A stretch of 64,000 nt of DNA. It comes from Chelonoidis abingdonii (taxonomy: Eukaryota; Chordata; Testudines; Testudinidae). Location of the stretch: assembly GCF_003597395.2 (NCBI RefSeq), contig NC_133771.1:125918276-125982275 (forward strand). Direction: 5' to 3'. A model generated the notes under the pieces. It worked only from the letters and a program-made list of their open reading frames with translations, had not been told where the DNA came from and ran no database searches. Of this stretch, positions 13,383 to 40,484 are shown one piece after another (position 1 is the stretch's first letter; every line of letters begins with the position of its first letter). The position numbers and the translations under genes are program-made.

Positions 13383-14901
13383 CAATATACAGTTATTTGT
13401 CTAAGGATAAAATCATGTTGTCAGGCTCCTTTTAAGTCATAGAAAAGCCCCCAAGCTTTAATTTGCAAAGATTTTTATTTGAAAGCAGGCCAGAATTTTT
13501 TATGTGATCCTGATTAGGGATGAGTTGCACTTGCCCTGATTAGTTATATTCAGCAAGGAAGCTAGTTGCTTACGTTGAGATTTTTATAGCTGAGAGGAAT
13601 TCCTGCCTGCTTTTCAGAAACTTCTCCCACAATACAATCAGTTAATAATTTGAGGATTGGAATTTGAACCCCTATATCTTGGATCTTACCTCAGGATAGC
13701 AGTTTGATCTTCAGGCTATATCTAATGGCCTGAATTTGTCCCTGCACTGCAGACTGGGTCTGTGGGTTCTCTTTGGTGGGAAAATCTGAAGGAGGACTGT
13801 CACAGCCTCCCTACTAGAGATGGTGAATAACAATTTTTTGTTCATTCCAACTGCAAAAACTGGAAGGAAAAGATAGTTTTGAGTCAATCAAACCAAAAGT
13901 AAAAAAGTTATTTTGGGTCAACAAAAACATTTAATTTGTATTTTGAACTTTTTTTTTTACATTTAACAAATTTTTAGTACAATCAAAGGAAGTTTCAAAA
14001 CAAAAAGCCCTCTAGAATAAATAAATCATAATGTTTATTTCAAACATGGTAAACAAAACATTGATTTATTTGGAAAATTGTTTTGGGTTGTTTGTTTTTA
14101 ACCAAAACAATTTGACAAACTAGACATGAATTTGCAAAATGTTTCTGTGGGTGCTGAATGTGCATTTTTCGCTGCAGAAAATTTCTGTCAAAAAATTTTA
14201 CTCAGCTGTATTCCCTGTCCTCGACTTTAGAGTTTACACTGTAGGCCTTGAACAGGCCCAGCACAATGTGAAATCAGGCCCTCCTGTGCGCAAACTATGT
14301 GTGGAGGGCAAAAGTGGAAAAGATTGCTTCATCAAGGCTCTCTCAAATCAGCCAAAGATACTCATTTTTGCAGCATGAATGCAAAGCTTTAAGATTCAGA
14401 TTATTGTATATCTGTATATAAAACAAAGAATACAGAGCGTTTAATTATTTTTAATGTGCAAAAGTGTGTGTGTGCTCCCCTCTTCCCCATCTTCAGGACC
14501 AACATTGCTGAAGAGATTTTGTCCGAACCACCAGACTACAGATTCACTCTCTTTGGCCCTATGACCGTTCCACTGTGGATAAATATTTCAATAGTCATTG
14601 GACCAGAGAGAGGAAGATAGGAATGACTCTGTAGTCAGGGCCTCCTTAGGATTTATGGTGCCCTAGACAGGATTATTAAACTGGTGCGCCTGTGCCTGTC
14701 TTGCTCTTAGCAACACAAACTTAAGCTTACACTATTGGAAACTTGCCACATGCATGTTATTAAAACCAGTTTAACGTAGTTAAGCACACTGTAATGCTGA
14801 TGGACTAGCAGTAAAGAAGTAGCACTATAGAAAAAATTCTAATTTTACAGAATGATGCAAATAATATAATTTTTTTAATTTGTCAACATTTTATTGGAAA
14901 G

Positions 14902-15290
14902 TTATATAAGAGGTATTGAAATGGATTTGTTTTTAATTAAAAGCAATCTTTCTGGCTTTTTTGGCTGCAAAATCAGGAAAATGTCATCATATGACAAAGG
15001 ATGTCTTGTTTGATTGCAAGAATAGCAAGACCAGTCAAATGTCCGACTCCTTGTAGAGCGGAGATAGTTTTTAATGAGTTTTAGTTTTGAGAAACTCCAT
15101 TCTCCTGATGCTACTGTTACAGGATTGTCAGTAGAATACAAGTGGCAATGTACACATTAGGTTATTGTCAACAATTTACTGGTCTGAGTAAACTGTACAA
15201 TGTCCATCATTGATTTTGCATTGTGGCAACACGGATGACAGTTATACTCAATTCTTCATACAGTTCAAGTCCATTTAAATCAAATCAATA
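14902..15290 (-). pseudogene. hAT transposase C-terminal remnant
   Basis: The minus strand translates to VTVASGEWSFSKLKLIKNYL around 15010-15120, followed by RST. This is the hallmark of the hAT C-terminal dimerisation domain, usually found as VASAERSFSKLK-like in ZMYM/ZBED-type transposases. A little upstream on the same strand GLELYEEL is legible in another frame and is followed by stops. So the gene is broken by frameshifts and stop codons, and only the dimerisation end remains. It has no start codon or catalytic DDE region in view, so it cannot encode an active enzyme. It lies in a stretch with many small deletions, so some frame breaks may be sequencing error. Confidence 0.7.
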
Positions 15291-15313
15291 GCCCTGCTTC
15301 AGATGCTTTCTAG

Positions 15314-15945
15314 TCAGGGTCCCCAGTGCAATGCCCATGGGTGCCATGGCGCCCACAGGGGCCTCTCAGTGCACTCGCGTACTGCCGGCGGACAAGCATC
15401 TGCTGAAATGCCAGCGAAATTCGGCCGCATTTTGGCATGATGCCTCTGGATGACGCTGCTTGCTGCCGATAAGCAGTCATCCAGAGGCGGCGCCGCTGAA
15501 ATGCCGTCGAATTTCAGCGGCATTTTGGCGGATGCTCGTCCACTGCCACGGTCCTTTGTCTGGTGGCGGCCAGACGAAAAAGGTTGGGACCACTGCGCTA
15601 GGTTCTTGTCATTAGTTGCCTTTGTTCATTAGTTGCCCTTGTTGTCCTATTTCGTTGAATTTAGTCCTGCTCAGCCCGCTACCTGCTGAGTGAATGGAAC
15701 CCCAGGCTGACAGCGAGTTGAGTGGCTCAGCCAGGGTCTCAGCCACCAGCCTGCTTAGCCCACTGCCAGCTTGGGGTTCCTTGGAGGTCCCCAGGCCAGC
15801 AGTGGGTGCTGAGTGGGGCCAGCAACCAGGACCCCGGGTGGCAATGGGGCAGCCGCCGGAACCCAGGCAGTGGTGGGCTCAGTCGCTCAGCCTGCCGCTG
15901 CGTGCTATCAAAAATCATTCGTGTGCACCTTTGGCACATGTGCCT
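15314..15945. mobile_element. GC-rich repeats nested in the hAT element
   Basis: Abrupt GC-rich interval. The part to about 15600 ends AAAAAGGTTGGGACCACTG, the reverse complement of a common hAT terminus. It holds an inverted pair around catccagaggc and a repeated atttcagcggcattttgg-like unit. The left boundary is unclear. Open frames on both strands here are compositional. Confidence 0.45.
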
Positions 15946-16639
15946 AGAGTTGCCGAACCCCTTCTCTTTACATTAGTAAGGAGATGAGCCTATTACAGGG
16001 TGGGGGTCTATTTAGGCAGTAAACAGGGTCGTATAGGAAGTTAGTCAACATTTTTGTTCTCTGATTGAAACTGGCCCACTCCCTTCCCCATACCAAATTG
16101 TTCACAAATAATTGTCACTTAATTTTCTGTTTTGGCTAAGTTATTGATTTTTTTAAAAAAAAAATTGAAATTGAATTCAGGATTTTAGCAAGCATTTCTG
16201 GGGACCAAATTTGCTAAAAGACATTCTAAATGGGATAAACACAGCATTCTTTCATGCTTGGTCACCCCCTAGCCTGCTGTTCCACAGCTGCAGTGAGGAT
16301 GGAGGATAGGTGGAAAACTGCAGGACCCCAAACTCCACCTCTTGGGGCTGGCAGCAGCAAACCCTCAGGTCCAATCACGATGCCAAAGGGCACCACCACC
16401 AGCTAACTACCATTGGTGAAATATAGGCACAGCATCTCGACTCAGGACGGGGGCACCAGGGAAGCCACAAGCAGCTCATCCTTCCTGTGCAGTTTCCCCG
16501 GATGAGAGGGATCAGCGCCACCTAGGGGAGAGAGCGCTTTCCAGCTACGGTTGTCCAGATCCAGATGTCTTATTTTATAGGGCCAGATCCAACGATTTTG
16601 GGCTTTGTCTTATAATAGATACCAATTGCCACCCAGCTA

Positions 16640-16759
16640 GGGTGACCAACAGCAAGTGTGAAAAATCTGGGATTGGGGGTGGGAGGGAATAGCGAGCCTA
16701 TATAAAAAAAGACCCCAAAAGTGGGACTGTCCCTATAAAATTGGGATATCTGGTCACCC
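16640..16759 (+). mobile_element. TA-flanked MITE, copy 2
   Basis: GGGTGACCAACAGCAAG to TATCTGGTCACCC, with TA at 16638-16639 and 16760-16761. Same family and orientation as copy 1. It sits inside the longer hAT element and therefore inserted later. Confidence 0.75.
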
Positions 16760-16955
16760 TAAAGTCCTCGTTCCTTCCCTCACCCTTCGAGACCCCCAGC
16801 AGCCTAATCCCTCCCTCAGACTGTCTGCATTATCACTCTCTCTAGGACCCAGCAGCCCTGCTCTTACATGCTCCACTGCTTCCCATCTGGCAGGCGTTCA
16901 GCAGCGCGGCAGATAGTATCCATGGCTGTTCTGCCTATGGCTAAGGACGGACCTG

Positions 16956-17437
16956 TCTATAGTCCCATCCACTACGGCAACTCATTGGAAGTGGAAATTC
17001 CAGGGTCCAGTTCTCCTGTTCCAAACTCTCGCTCATTATTTAGCTACTGTGGAACCAGCTTTCAACAGGAGAGACTGAGGGAGTCTCACATCAGGACTAT
17101 CCTATAGTGCAGTGGTAAAGAAGCTCTCCTGAGAGTCGGGAACCCCTATTCCAAATCCTTCTTCCCTGTGTTGGCAGAGGAAGGGAATGAATCAGGTCTC
17201 CCACAATCCAGTGCACTAGCCACCAGCTAAGAGTTATAGTGGCAGCACAACCACCATTCCTCCTCTAGGTGGCAGCCAGACTGTAAAATGGGACCCAGTC
17301 TGTAGGTGACCTCTCAGCATGCCTACCAAATTCAGGCATCATATTGCAACTAGGCGGAACCTATCTTTCCTCTGCTGTGTGAATCACTCTGACGGCTTTA
17401 TGCGAGATAGATGATGGTGGGACTAGAGTGGAAGAAG
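16956..17437. repeat. Block B' (right contig)
   Basis: Second version of 11215-11724. The two differ by many one-base indels on both sides. Beyond 17437 the sequence has no counterpart because the left contig stops at the gap. Confidence 0.8.
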
Positions 17438-17662
17438 CACTGCGCAGGCCTAGAGACAAAAAACATGGGTGGCAGGGAAGTATTTTACCCTGAAAAAACA
17501 TAGTTACCGAATAACTTTTATGCGCCTACAGGAGTGCCAGTGGTGCGTGGTCGAGTGAAGAGATCACTGCGCAGGCCCAGAGACAAAAACATGGGTGGCA
17601 GGGAATATTTACCCTGAAAACATAGGTACCGAATAACTTTATGCGCCTACAGAGTGCAGTGG
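17438..17662 (+). repeat. Two tandem ~100-bp units
   Basis: Unit 1 (17438-17543) and unit 2 (17565-17662) both start cactgcgcaggcc, share agagacaaaaacatgggtgg and end gcctacag...gtgg. They differ by homopolymer length, so the pair may be real or a read-error duplicate like its surroundings. Confidence 0.7.
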
Positions 17663-17679
17663 CAGTTCAGTGGAGATTA

Positions 17680-17798
17680 GGGTGACCAGATGTCCCGATT
17701 TTAAAGGGACAGTCCCGATTTTTGGGTCTTTTTTCTTATATAGGCTCCTATTACTCCCCACCCCATCCCAATTTTTCACACTTGCTGTCTGGTCACCC
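17680..17798 (-). mobile_element. TA-flanked MITE, copy 3 (inverted)
   Basis: Begins GGGTGACCAGATGTCCCG and ends CTGTCTGGTCACCC, flanked by TA at 17678-17679 and 17799-17800. The interior is inverted relative to copies 1 and 2. Confidence 0.8.
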
Positions 17799-17799
17799 T

Positions 17800-19275
17800 A
17801 GTGGAAATTAAAACAGGGACTTAGGTGCCTAAACCTGAGACTTTGGCACCTAAATCTGAGGTTTAGACGTCTAAGTATCTTTGTGGATCAGGGCCTCCAT
17901 TCCAAACTAATGTCCCTAGCTTGCCCAATTCGATTTGTCAGGTATGAATGAGATTTCCAAGTAATGGGAAAATGTACCAACTTTGGACACTATTTCACTA
18001 TTCAATAACTGCTGGATCCAAAGCACAACCTGCCAAACTGCTGAATGTACTTTTTTTGTATTACTTTTTTGCAGTTTGACTTATTCTGATCTGTAACCTA
18101 CCTGTTTCATAATTGTCTTATGCAATTGCTATGTTCTTCTGAGCATTGCTTTTATGAATTTGGGTTCCATCCTAGCCATTTTCTGATCAGAATTAGGACA
18201 TTGCAAGTTTGGTAGGAACACTTCTATAAAATCCACCAACTTCTCACCAATACCATTGAGACCCTTGTTGTATCACATCTTGACTGTTGTAACTTTCTCT
18301 GTTCTGGGCTGTCAAACAATTCTGTTGCTTGCAGCTAGAAGAAAAATACTGCAGCAGGCTAGCTTACTGGGGTGAGCAGTCCTGTTGATTTACTGCCCTG
18401 TCTGGACTTTGCGCTCCTAAAAATAACATTTAATCATACCAGAAGCTCATCTTAGATTGACTGTAGATTGTGCACCTGTAACAAGGCCTCAAATATTAAT
18501 AATTAGTCAATTGATAATTATAATAATGATAATGTAAGCATGTGTATAGCATTAGTTATGTGCTACCCTTGGATGTTCACACTACTCATTCCCTCCTGGT
18601 CTGTACAAAGATGTTGAAGACTACTTCATGCTGCAGATGCTATGGTCTCTCAGGAATTATATGGATTTTTTCTAAGGTTAGTTACCCTGTTTGGCATAAA
18701 AGTATGTAATCATAATTCTCCCTTATCTGATGGTAGGCATAATAATTGCTTATTGATCAGGTCTTTTAAAGGACCCCAAACTGAAACACATTTTTTTCCC
18801 CAAATTTAAACAGATCATTGTTAAGGGACCAGTTTCCCTGGCCAACATGGTCAGGGGGGTCCTACCACAAGGAGGAAGCACCTGAAGGAAGAGCTGTTGT
18901 ACCTTGAACTCTTCATATTTTCAATCTCTAGATGCTTGGGAGCATATAGTATGGCTTTCTCTCTGCCTACCTAATGCTTCTGTTGCTCAAGAGAATTGTC
19001 TGTCTTCCTCTTGCAGCTCGTATACTGAACCTGAAGGACTGGGAGCACTTCTTCCCCTTTCAAGAGCTAGAAACCCAAGAGTAGCTGAAGCTTTCTTGTA
19101 TTGTCTGGTTCCTTCAGTTCCAGCATTCCTCTGACCAGACCAGAGTATGTGAGGAGCATTCCTCATTCTGATTGTCACAGTTATACTGTCCAGCCTGGTC
19201 TATCCTGATTACTGATGAAATCAGGCATCTGTGGGAGTCCATGCCAACCATCTTAATCATCTATGTAACTGGAGT
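17800..19275. other. Intergenic DNA with one palindromic repeat scrap
   Basis: At about 17825-17900 a palindromic dispersed repeat is legible (ttaggtgcctaaacc ... tctttgtggatc), related to 23450-23554. The rest shows no gene or intact repeat. Confidence 0.4.
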
Positions 19276-19280
19276 GTCAT

Positions 19281-20366
19281 TGTGACATTATTGATATAAA
19301 CTGGGACCATATAGAACATGGGTTGCAACCAAGGTCCTGTAGTGGCACCAAATCCTATGTAAAGGGGGTCATATAAGGTGTCTAAGACCAGGTTATGGGT
19401 TACTGGGTATGATTATGCTGTCTGTACTTCTGTATCATTTTGTAGTTGAAGTTATAAGTATTGGCTGTATATTGTCTGTATTTTCAACAACTTGTGCGTG
19501 TTAGGCGGGGGAAGATCCCAGACAGTTGGTGTCCAGCTTGCTGCGTAGGCCCTGTGATGGCCTCATTAAGGACATACTACACAAGTGACCCATTGGAAGA
19601 GAGGCAGATACGCCTTGTGACCAGCAGGGTGTGCAGAAACTGCCCATGTGACTGCAGACTCCAATTATTCGCTGTGAACCTTTCCACAGTAGAACAAAGA
19701 AGTGTCCTTACAACCTGGAAAAGCCTATATAAGGCTGACGCTCATCTCTCATCTCATCTTCATTCCTGCTTTCCTACCTCTGGAGGGCACTTTGGCTACA
19801 AGCTGAAGCTCTACACAAGGACTGATGGACCATCCCAGCGGGGGATGTTCTCCAGAGACCTTGATTTAACCTGCAGTTTACTCCACTCTGCGCCAAGCTA
19901 ACTAAGAACTTTGCCATTACTGTAGTAATGGATTCCATTTAACCAAGTTCAGCTCTCAGTCTCATCTGTTTCCCTTTATTGAATAAACCTTAGATTTTAG
20001 ATTCTAAAGGATTGGCAACAGCGTGATTTCTGGGTAAGATCTGATGTGTATATTGACCTGGGTCTGGGGCTTGGTCCTTTGGGATCGAGAGAACCTTTTT
20101 CTTTTACTGGGGTATTGGTTTTCATAACCATTCATCCCCAGGACGGGTGGCGCTGGTGGTAATACTGGGAGACTGGAGAGTCTAAGGAAATTGCTTGTGT
20201 GACTTGTGGTTAGCCAGTAGGGTGAAACCGAAGTCATTTTTGTCTGGCTGGTTTGGTTTGCCTTAGAGGTGGAAAAACCCCAGCCTTGGGCTGTAACTGC
20301 CCTGTTTGAGCAATTGGTCCTGAACTGGCACTCTCAGTTGGGTCCCGCCAGAATCGCATCATCACA
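19281..20366 (+). mobile_element. Solo LTR, family 1, copy 1
   Basis: 1086 bp from TGTGACATTATTG to GCATCATCACA, flanked by the exact pentamer gtcat (19276-19280 and 20367-20371). It has a TATA-like box (gcctatataagg) near 19728 and a poly(A) signal (aataaacc) near 19982, the usual LTR order. No internal retroviral sequence remains, so it is a solo LTR. A second copy with its own target duplication lies at 58122-59172. Confidence 0.88.
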
Positions 20367-20371
20367 GTCAT

Positions 20372-22639
20372 ATTTTCCTGTACACTAGCTCCATGGCCTT
20401 CTTTGCATTATAAATAAGATTAGTGACTGTTACGAACAAAGTGCATCGAAGGCAGTGGCAGTGTTGCTGCTTTTACCCTATGCTTCCACACAGAGGGTTC
20501 AAATACAGGTTAGCATGCAGATTAAACACCACCAAGTGCAGATTACATAATAGGCAGTACATGACCATCAGTAAGCTTTTGTTGCATACACTCTCTCATG
20601 TCCTATCTACTAGTCATCATGTTAGGCTATGTCATCACCCATCTTTTTAGCTCATTCATACTTCTCTGGGATTGCATTTGCCCCCCAAAATACAATACTT
20701 CAATATATAGATAAAAATATAGTTCCCAGCTCTCCTAGGACTTTAGATAAATTGAGAGTCGTGCCAACTTTTCTGGTCTTCTCCTGGAGCTGGCAAATTT
20801 CAGTGTGTTATTCTGCACCCTAATTGGCATGTCAGCAGTGTCAGATACCTCTTGTGCAGGCCTGTTGGCAGGGGCTCTGGCATCTCAGTGAGAGAGAGGG
20901 CTCTGATCTGCCCAAGTGGTTGTCAGTCTGTCCATCTGTCTTTCTCTGCTCTCACTTTCTCTCCCTTACTCTGTCGGTTCCTTCCTTTGTTCTGTCCCTT
21001 TTCCTTTCTTCACCTTGATCACTTTCCCCTCTCTGATCTCCCTCTTGCTCACACGCATCACCTGGCTTCCCGGTAACATTTCCTCCTGGGTTAGTTCCTA
21101 TCCACCTCCTCTTCCAGGGATCCCTCCTAGTGTCACGTCACCTTCTTCCTCTCCAGCTGCCAGGGAACCCTGCTGTTCTAACATTCTGTGTCATCCCAAC
21201 TGTCACAGAACTTTCCTCTTCCAACATTCTCTCCATTCTCCTCTAGCAGAGGCATCACTCCCAAATATTCTGCTTGATGCTTGTCTGTACAGGATTAGAG
21301 AGGAATCTCTCATCTGTAACAGCATATCTCTCCATATGTTACCCCCCATTATGCTTCCACCATATAAAATGATCATGGTAGAGGTACCTAACAAATCAAA
21401 GGGGTTGGTAATAATGGCTAAAATAACCAATAATAGGATTTTAACAAAAATAGTAGAGAAGTGTTAAATACTTTGAATACATTGATTTAAACTGATGAAT
21501 GATTTTTTTCCAATTATCTGGGCTCTGTGGATGACTGCTCTCCTATAAACCCAGCTGCAGCCTGTTGTTTCAAGGTCACTTGACATACTCACTTTCAATT
21601 GTAAAAAATAAAGTGAGAGTTTGGAACAAGAGGCTGCTAAACAAATGTTAGGTTAGGATTTTTCATATAAAATGAGAACTGAAAGTGATTAGACAACCAC
21701 CAAGAACTGCTACAAGAGCAGTTCACAAGAAGTTTTTAATGTCTGTTTTTACTTCAGCCTTACATTTCATTCCCTTCACTTTCCCCAGACAAAAGCTGGT
21801 GAGAGGTACAGATATCTGAGCTCCTTTAAACCAGGGATTGAAATCAGACTCTCAGAAGCACAGTCCACCACCATTTTCCACTCGCTGTTTGAATAGTTGA
21901 CTGAGCATACCTCTATGTTTGTATCATCTGAAAATAATTTCCTGAACCATAGCAAATGTGGGCAGGCAGGGTCACTCAGAATCATAATGGGGAGAGAAAC
22001 ACCATTCATGTTGATGTTGTTGGGGTTGAAAGGTAGAAAGCTTCCATCTATACGCTATTAATTTTTTTGAAAATTCTAGCATTGTGCACTTTGTCTGACC
22101 ACCCTATGTAAACTTCCAGAAACATGCCATGATGATCAACTAATGCTTATGCCACCATTGATTCATAACCCTTTCTCTTAATTTACCTCTGGGCACTACA
22201 GGCACATGAGTTAATGAATAGCTCCTGCAGCATTTGAAAAACCAAATTATTTAAATCCCTGAATTTCTTCAACTTTTGCCACCTTGATCATAAGTACCTG
22301 CAACATAAGATATACAGCTGCACACATAGTCACAATAACAGCACCCACTGGAGACTTCTCAATCCCAAACTGGTACCCAGGCAGCTGACCAGTAAATATC
22401 TAAGCAGGCAGCTTCAACAGGGATACTGGCCACTCTCTTTTCCTCAACCTTATGGTCTGGTCTTGCACCATCACCAGAGCCATAAAAAATTGTCATTTCT
22501 TATTTTGAGGTTATGCATTTACGTTTGTTTTTCCCCGGTCTTGATGACACCCTGGTCCTGCTAGTCTAGGGTTGTAGTCCAGGATCAAAAGTGGCACTCC
22601 CCCTAGTCAACATTATTCTCAAGTAGCACTCCTTAGGTA
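20372..22639. other. Intergenic DNA, nothing recognised
   Basis: Includes a pyrimidine-rich stretch at about 20930-21260. No exon, RNA gene or bounded element was recognised on either strand. Confidence 0.4.
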
Positions 22640-22647
22640 GTTGGGCA

Positions 22648-22909
22648 CAGGGGCGGCTCTAGGTATTTTGCCGCCCCAAGCATGGCAGTCAGGCTGCCTT
22701 TGGCAGCTTGCCTGCAGGAGGTCCGCGGTCCCGTGGATTCGGCGGAATGCCTGCGGGAGGTCCGCCAAAGCCGTGGGACCAGTGGACCCTCCGCAGGCAT
22801 GCCGCCAAAGGGAACCTGCCTGCCGCCCTCGTGGCGACTGGCATAGCGCCCCCCGTGGCTTGCCGCCCCAGGCACGCGCTTGGTGTGCTGGTGCCTGGAG
22901 TCGCTCCTG
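22648..22909. mobile_element. hAT-type MITE, GC-rich
   Basis: 262 bp from CAGGGGCGGCTC to GAGTCGCTCCTG, with octamers gttgggca (22640-22647) and gttgtgca (22910-22917), one mismatch. The interior of ccgc/gcgg-rich partly inverted units produces several spurious open frames. The family is one I associate with turtles. Confidence 0.8.
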
Positions 22910-22946
22910 GTTGTGCATGACCATTACAACAGCTGTTAACTAACTG

Positions 22947-23331
22947 GGCCTGGTCTACACTACAGAGATAGGTCAACGTAAGGCAGCTTACATCGACCTA
23001 ACTCTATGAGCATCTACACTAAAGTGTTGCTCCCGCTGATAACTCACCTACTACATTGACTTAATAACTCCACCTCCATGAGAGGCATAGCATCAGTGTT
23101 GATGTAGTCAGGTTGACGCAATGACAGAATACACACTGCATTGCTTACATCTACTGTTTCCGCCTTTCAGAAGCCATCCCACACTGACAGTTAAATTGGT
23201 GCAAGCGCTTCTGGTGAGGACGCACACCACTGAGACAAGAATAGTTTGGACATGCAAAACCCATTTAATTACTGTGGTGGCTGTACATCACCATAATTTA
23301 GGTCAAATAATTTTGCAATGTAGACATATGA
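22947..23331. mobile_element. Degraded inverted-repeat element
   Basis: Begins ggcctggtctacacta and ends near atgtagacatatgattggtc, an eroded reverse complement of the start. Probably an old DNA-transposon MITE. Boundaries are approximate. Confidence 0.45.
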
Positions 23332-24159
23332 TTGGTCTGTAACTATCTACAGGCATTGCTGAAACACTCCCAGCTATCTTGCTGCAGCTGGCCCTGATGC
23401 CTCACAATTACTTTTCAAAAGCTGAGCAAAGAGTGAGAACCAAAGCCCAGATCCTCAAAGGTATTTAGGCTTCTAATGTCCACTGATTTCAGAGTGGAAT
23501 CAGATTTCACAGTAATTTCAGTGAATGTTAGTAGCCTAAATATCTTTGTGGATCTAGGCTTGAGTATTTACTCTAGACACTGTTTTGAGAAAAAGATTTG
23601 GAAATTATACTAGTGCCTGGAGGCTTATTGGAGGGGCCCTTCAAATTAGGAGAATGATACCTCTTTTCGTAGAATTCCCTGTGCTCCCAGGAGGCCATTC
23701 TAAGTCTCCCACAGGCCACTACTTCGTGGAGCTGTTTCAGGAACAGAGACTGGTACCCGAAAGCCAGTGGAATGGATGCAGGCAGAATTGCATCCTAAAC
23801 TGTCATTTTATCACAAACCTCATGATATTTGGTGGGTTTTTTTGGTGTTTAGCCTCAGTCCCAAGTGATTATGTAAGAATGTCAGCTTTCATTGGGGAGA
23901 AAGCCTTTATGGTTATGGAGAAAAGCTTGAAAATGTCAACCCTAAAAGCTGAAAAAATAGTAGGCAAATTAAGAGAAACCACCATTTAGTATTTTATTTA
24001 GCAAATTAAAAGAAACCACCATTTAGTATTTTTGTTTTAAATCTCATGATTTTTAAGCTAACCCTATACCTTTTGAGGGCCTGACTCATGATTATTAATA
24101 CTGGAGTGGCCAATATGGCATGTGCAGGCCTATGTCACACTTAAATATAACCAAGCCAG
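23332..24159. other. Intergenic DNA with a palindromic repeat
   Basis: 23450-23554 is a short palindromic repeat: gatcctcaaaggtatttagg at the left and cctaaatatctttgtggatc at the right. A gcaaattaagagaaaccacc unit is repeated at about 23963 and 24001. No gene seen. Confidence 0.45.
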
Positions 24160-24637
24160 TGTTGCCGGCACAAAGTGCCAGAGGCTAAGCAACAGCGGTT
24201 CGTGGCCCAGAGTGCGTAGCGCCAATGAACACAGCAGGGTGGAGAAGCAAAACACAAGTTTATTTGAGCTCAAATAAGGTGCGAGGGAGAATGCAATCTC
24301 AAATCCTGCACACCTAAAACAAGCAGTTTCTTCCTTTTATATCTCAGTTGTTTACTACAAAAATTTTCTTGATGACTAGCTGATCTTTCACTCCCCCCTC
24401 CTTTCCCATCCAGCTGCAGTATCTTTTTTTCACTCAATCTTTTTGTCTTCCCCCTTCCTCCCCCCTCTCTGCTGCTGAGACATGTACACAGTATCTTAAA
24501 ACGGCCTTGAGCGTGCTTTAGCCTAGCTTCAATGTATTACAGCAGAAAACTATTACAACCAAAAACTAACTGCTAACCCTACATTTTTGCAGCTATTAGT
24601 ACATTAAGTTACACTAGGTTACACAAAGTGTTTAACA
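24160..24637 (-). mobile_element. Probable LTR of the ERV family at 62682, minus orientation
   Basis: On the minus strand it runs from TGTTAAACAC to GCCGGCAACA. It has a TATA-like GATATAAAAGG and an AATAAA (plus tttatttgagctc near 24260) in the same order as the LTR at 62682-63284. Flanking pentamers (gccag and tgcag) match poorly, so the ends may be a few bases off. Confidence 0.6.
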
Positions 24638-24999
24638 TGCAGGAACAATGGTTCATTGAGGCCTGAGCAGGAGGGCTTCATCAGCACTCATGATCTTCCA
24701 CCCTCCTGAGCTACCTAGATTTATGCCTAGTGACACCAACACCAGGATAATATTTAACTGTGTATAACTGTAGCATAGATGGAGCAGGATTGTGCCTCTG
24801 GTAGCAAGGCTGAAGTCCTGTCTGCAATCCAAATAGGTCCAGCCCATGCTACAGCTTTTAAGAATGGTGTCAGCAATCAGCAGCCTCCCTAACTCTCAGT
24901 CAGTTTTAGCTCTAGTACATACTGGCCCACTCATAGGAGACCATGAATTGAGCACCCAATACCCCAGGACAAATTACTTCCCTTTTGGAAAATCAGGAG

Positions 25000-25197
25000 A
25001 GAAGATCACGTGGCCTGTCCTACGGCAACACTCCTCCCCCGTGTCTGTCATGTGATGCTCCTGCTTCCCTAGTCTAGCGCCTCCCTGCCAAAGGTGCTCG
25101 GGAGGCAAAGGGACTGGAAGATCAGTTTCAGAGTCCATCGGGCAAGCAGCGAGGCAGCAGGAGCAGGAGCAGGGCTGGGAGTCCGGCTGTTGCCATC
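25000..25197 (+). promoter_or_regulatory. ACAT2 promoter and 5' untranslated region
   Basis: Start of a CpG-rich region (about 25080-25560) over ACAT2 exon 1. A palindromic E-box CACGTG lies at 25007-25012 in the context gatcacgtggcc, and tcatgtga lies near 25048. E-boxes of this type can bind SREBP, USF or TFE factors. ACAT2 is a known sterol-responsive SREBP2 target, but a site here is an inference. No TATA box is seen. Confidence 0.5.

Positions 25198-40484
<15,287 letters not shown>

Larger units (their letters stand above)
11868..14900. repeat. Duplicated block A' (right contig)
   Basis: Colinear with 8069-11154 but 53 bases shorter. The differences are mostly one-base losses in homopolymers (for example aattttt to aatttt and gggga to ggga), with few substitutions. 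That pattern fits long-read consensus error better than old duplication. Confidence 0.9.
14636..16955 (-). mobile_element. hAT transposon, 2.3 kb, with transposase remnant and nested insertions
   Basis: Starts CAGGGCCTCCTTAGG and ends CTAAGGACGGACCTG. It is flanked by tctgtagt (14628-14635) and tctatagt (16956-16963), an 8-bp target duplication with one mismatch. The minus strand of the left part encodes a decayed hAT transposase C-terminus. A TA-flanked MITE (16640-16759) and a GC-rich hAT-like repeat (about 15314-15600) lie inside it and so are younger. The left contig carries only the ends of this element. Confidence 0.75.
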
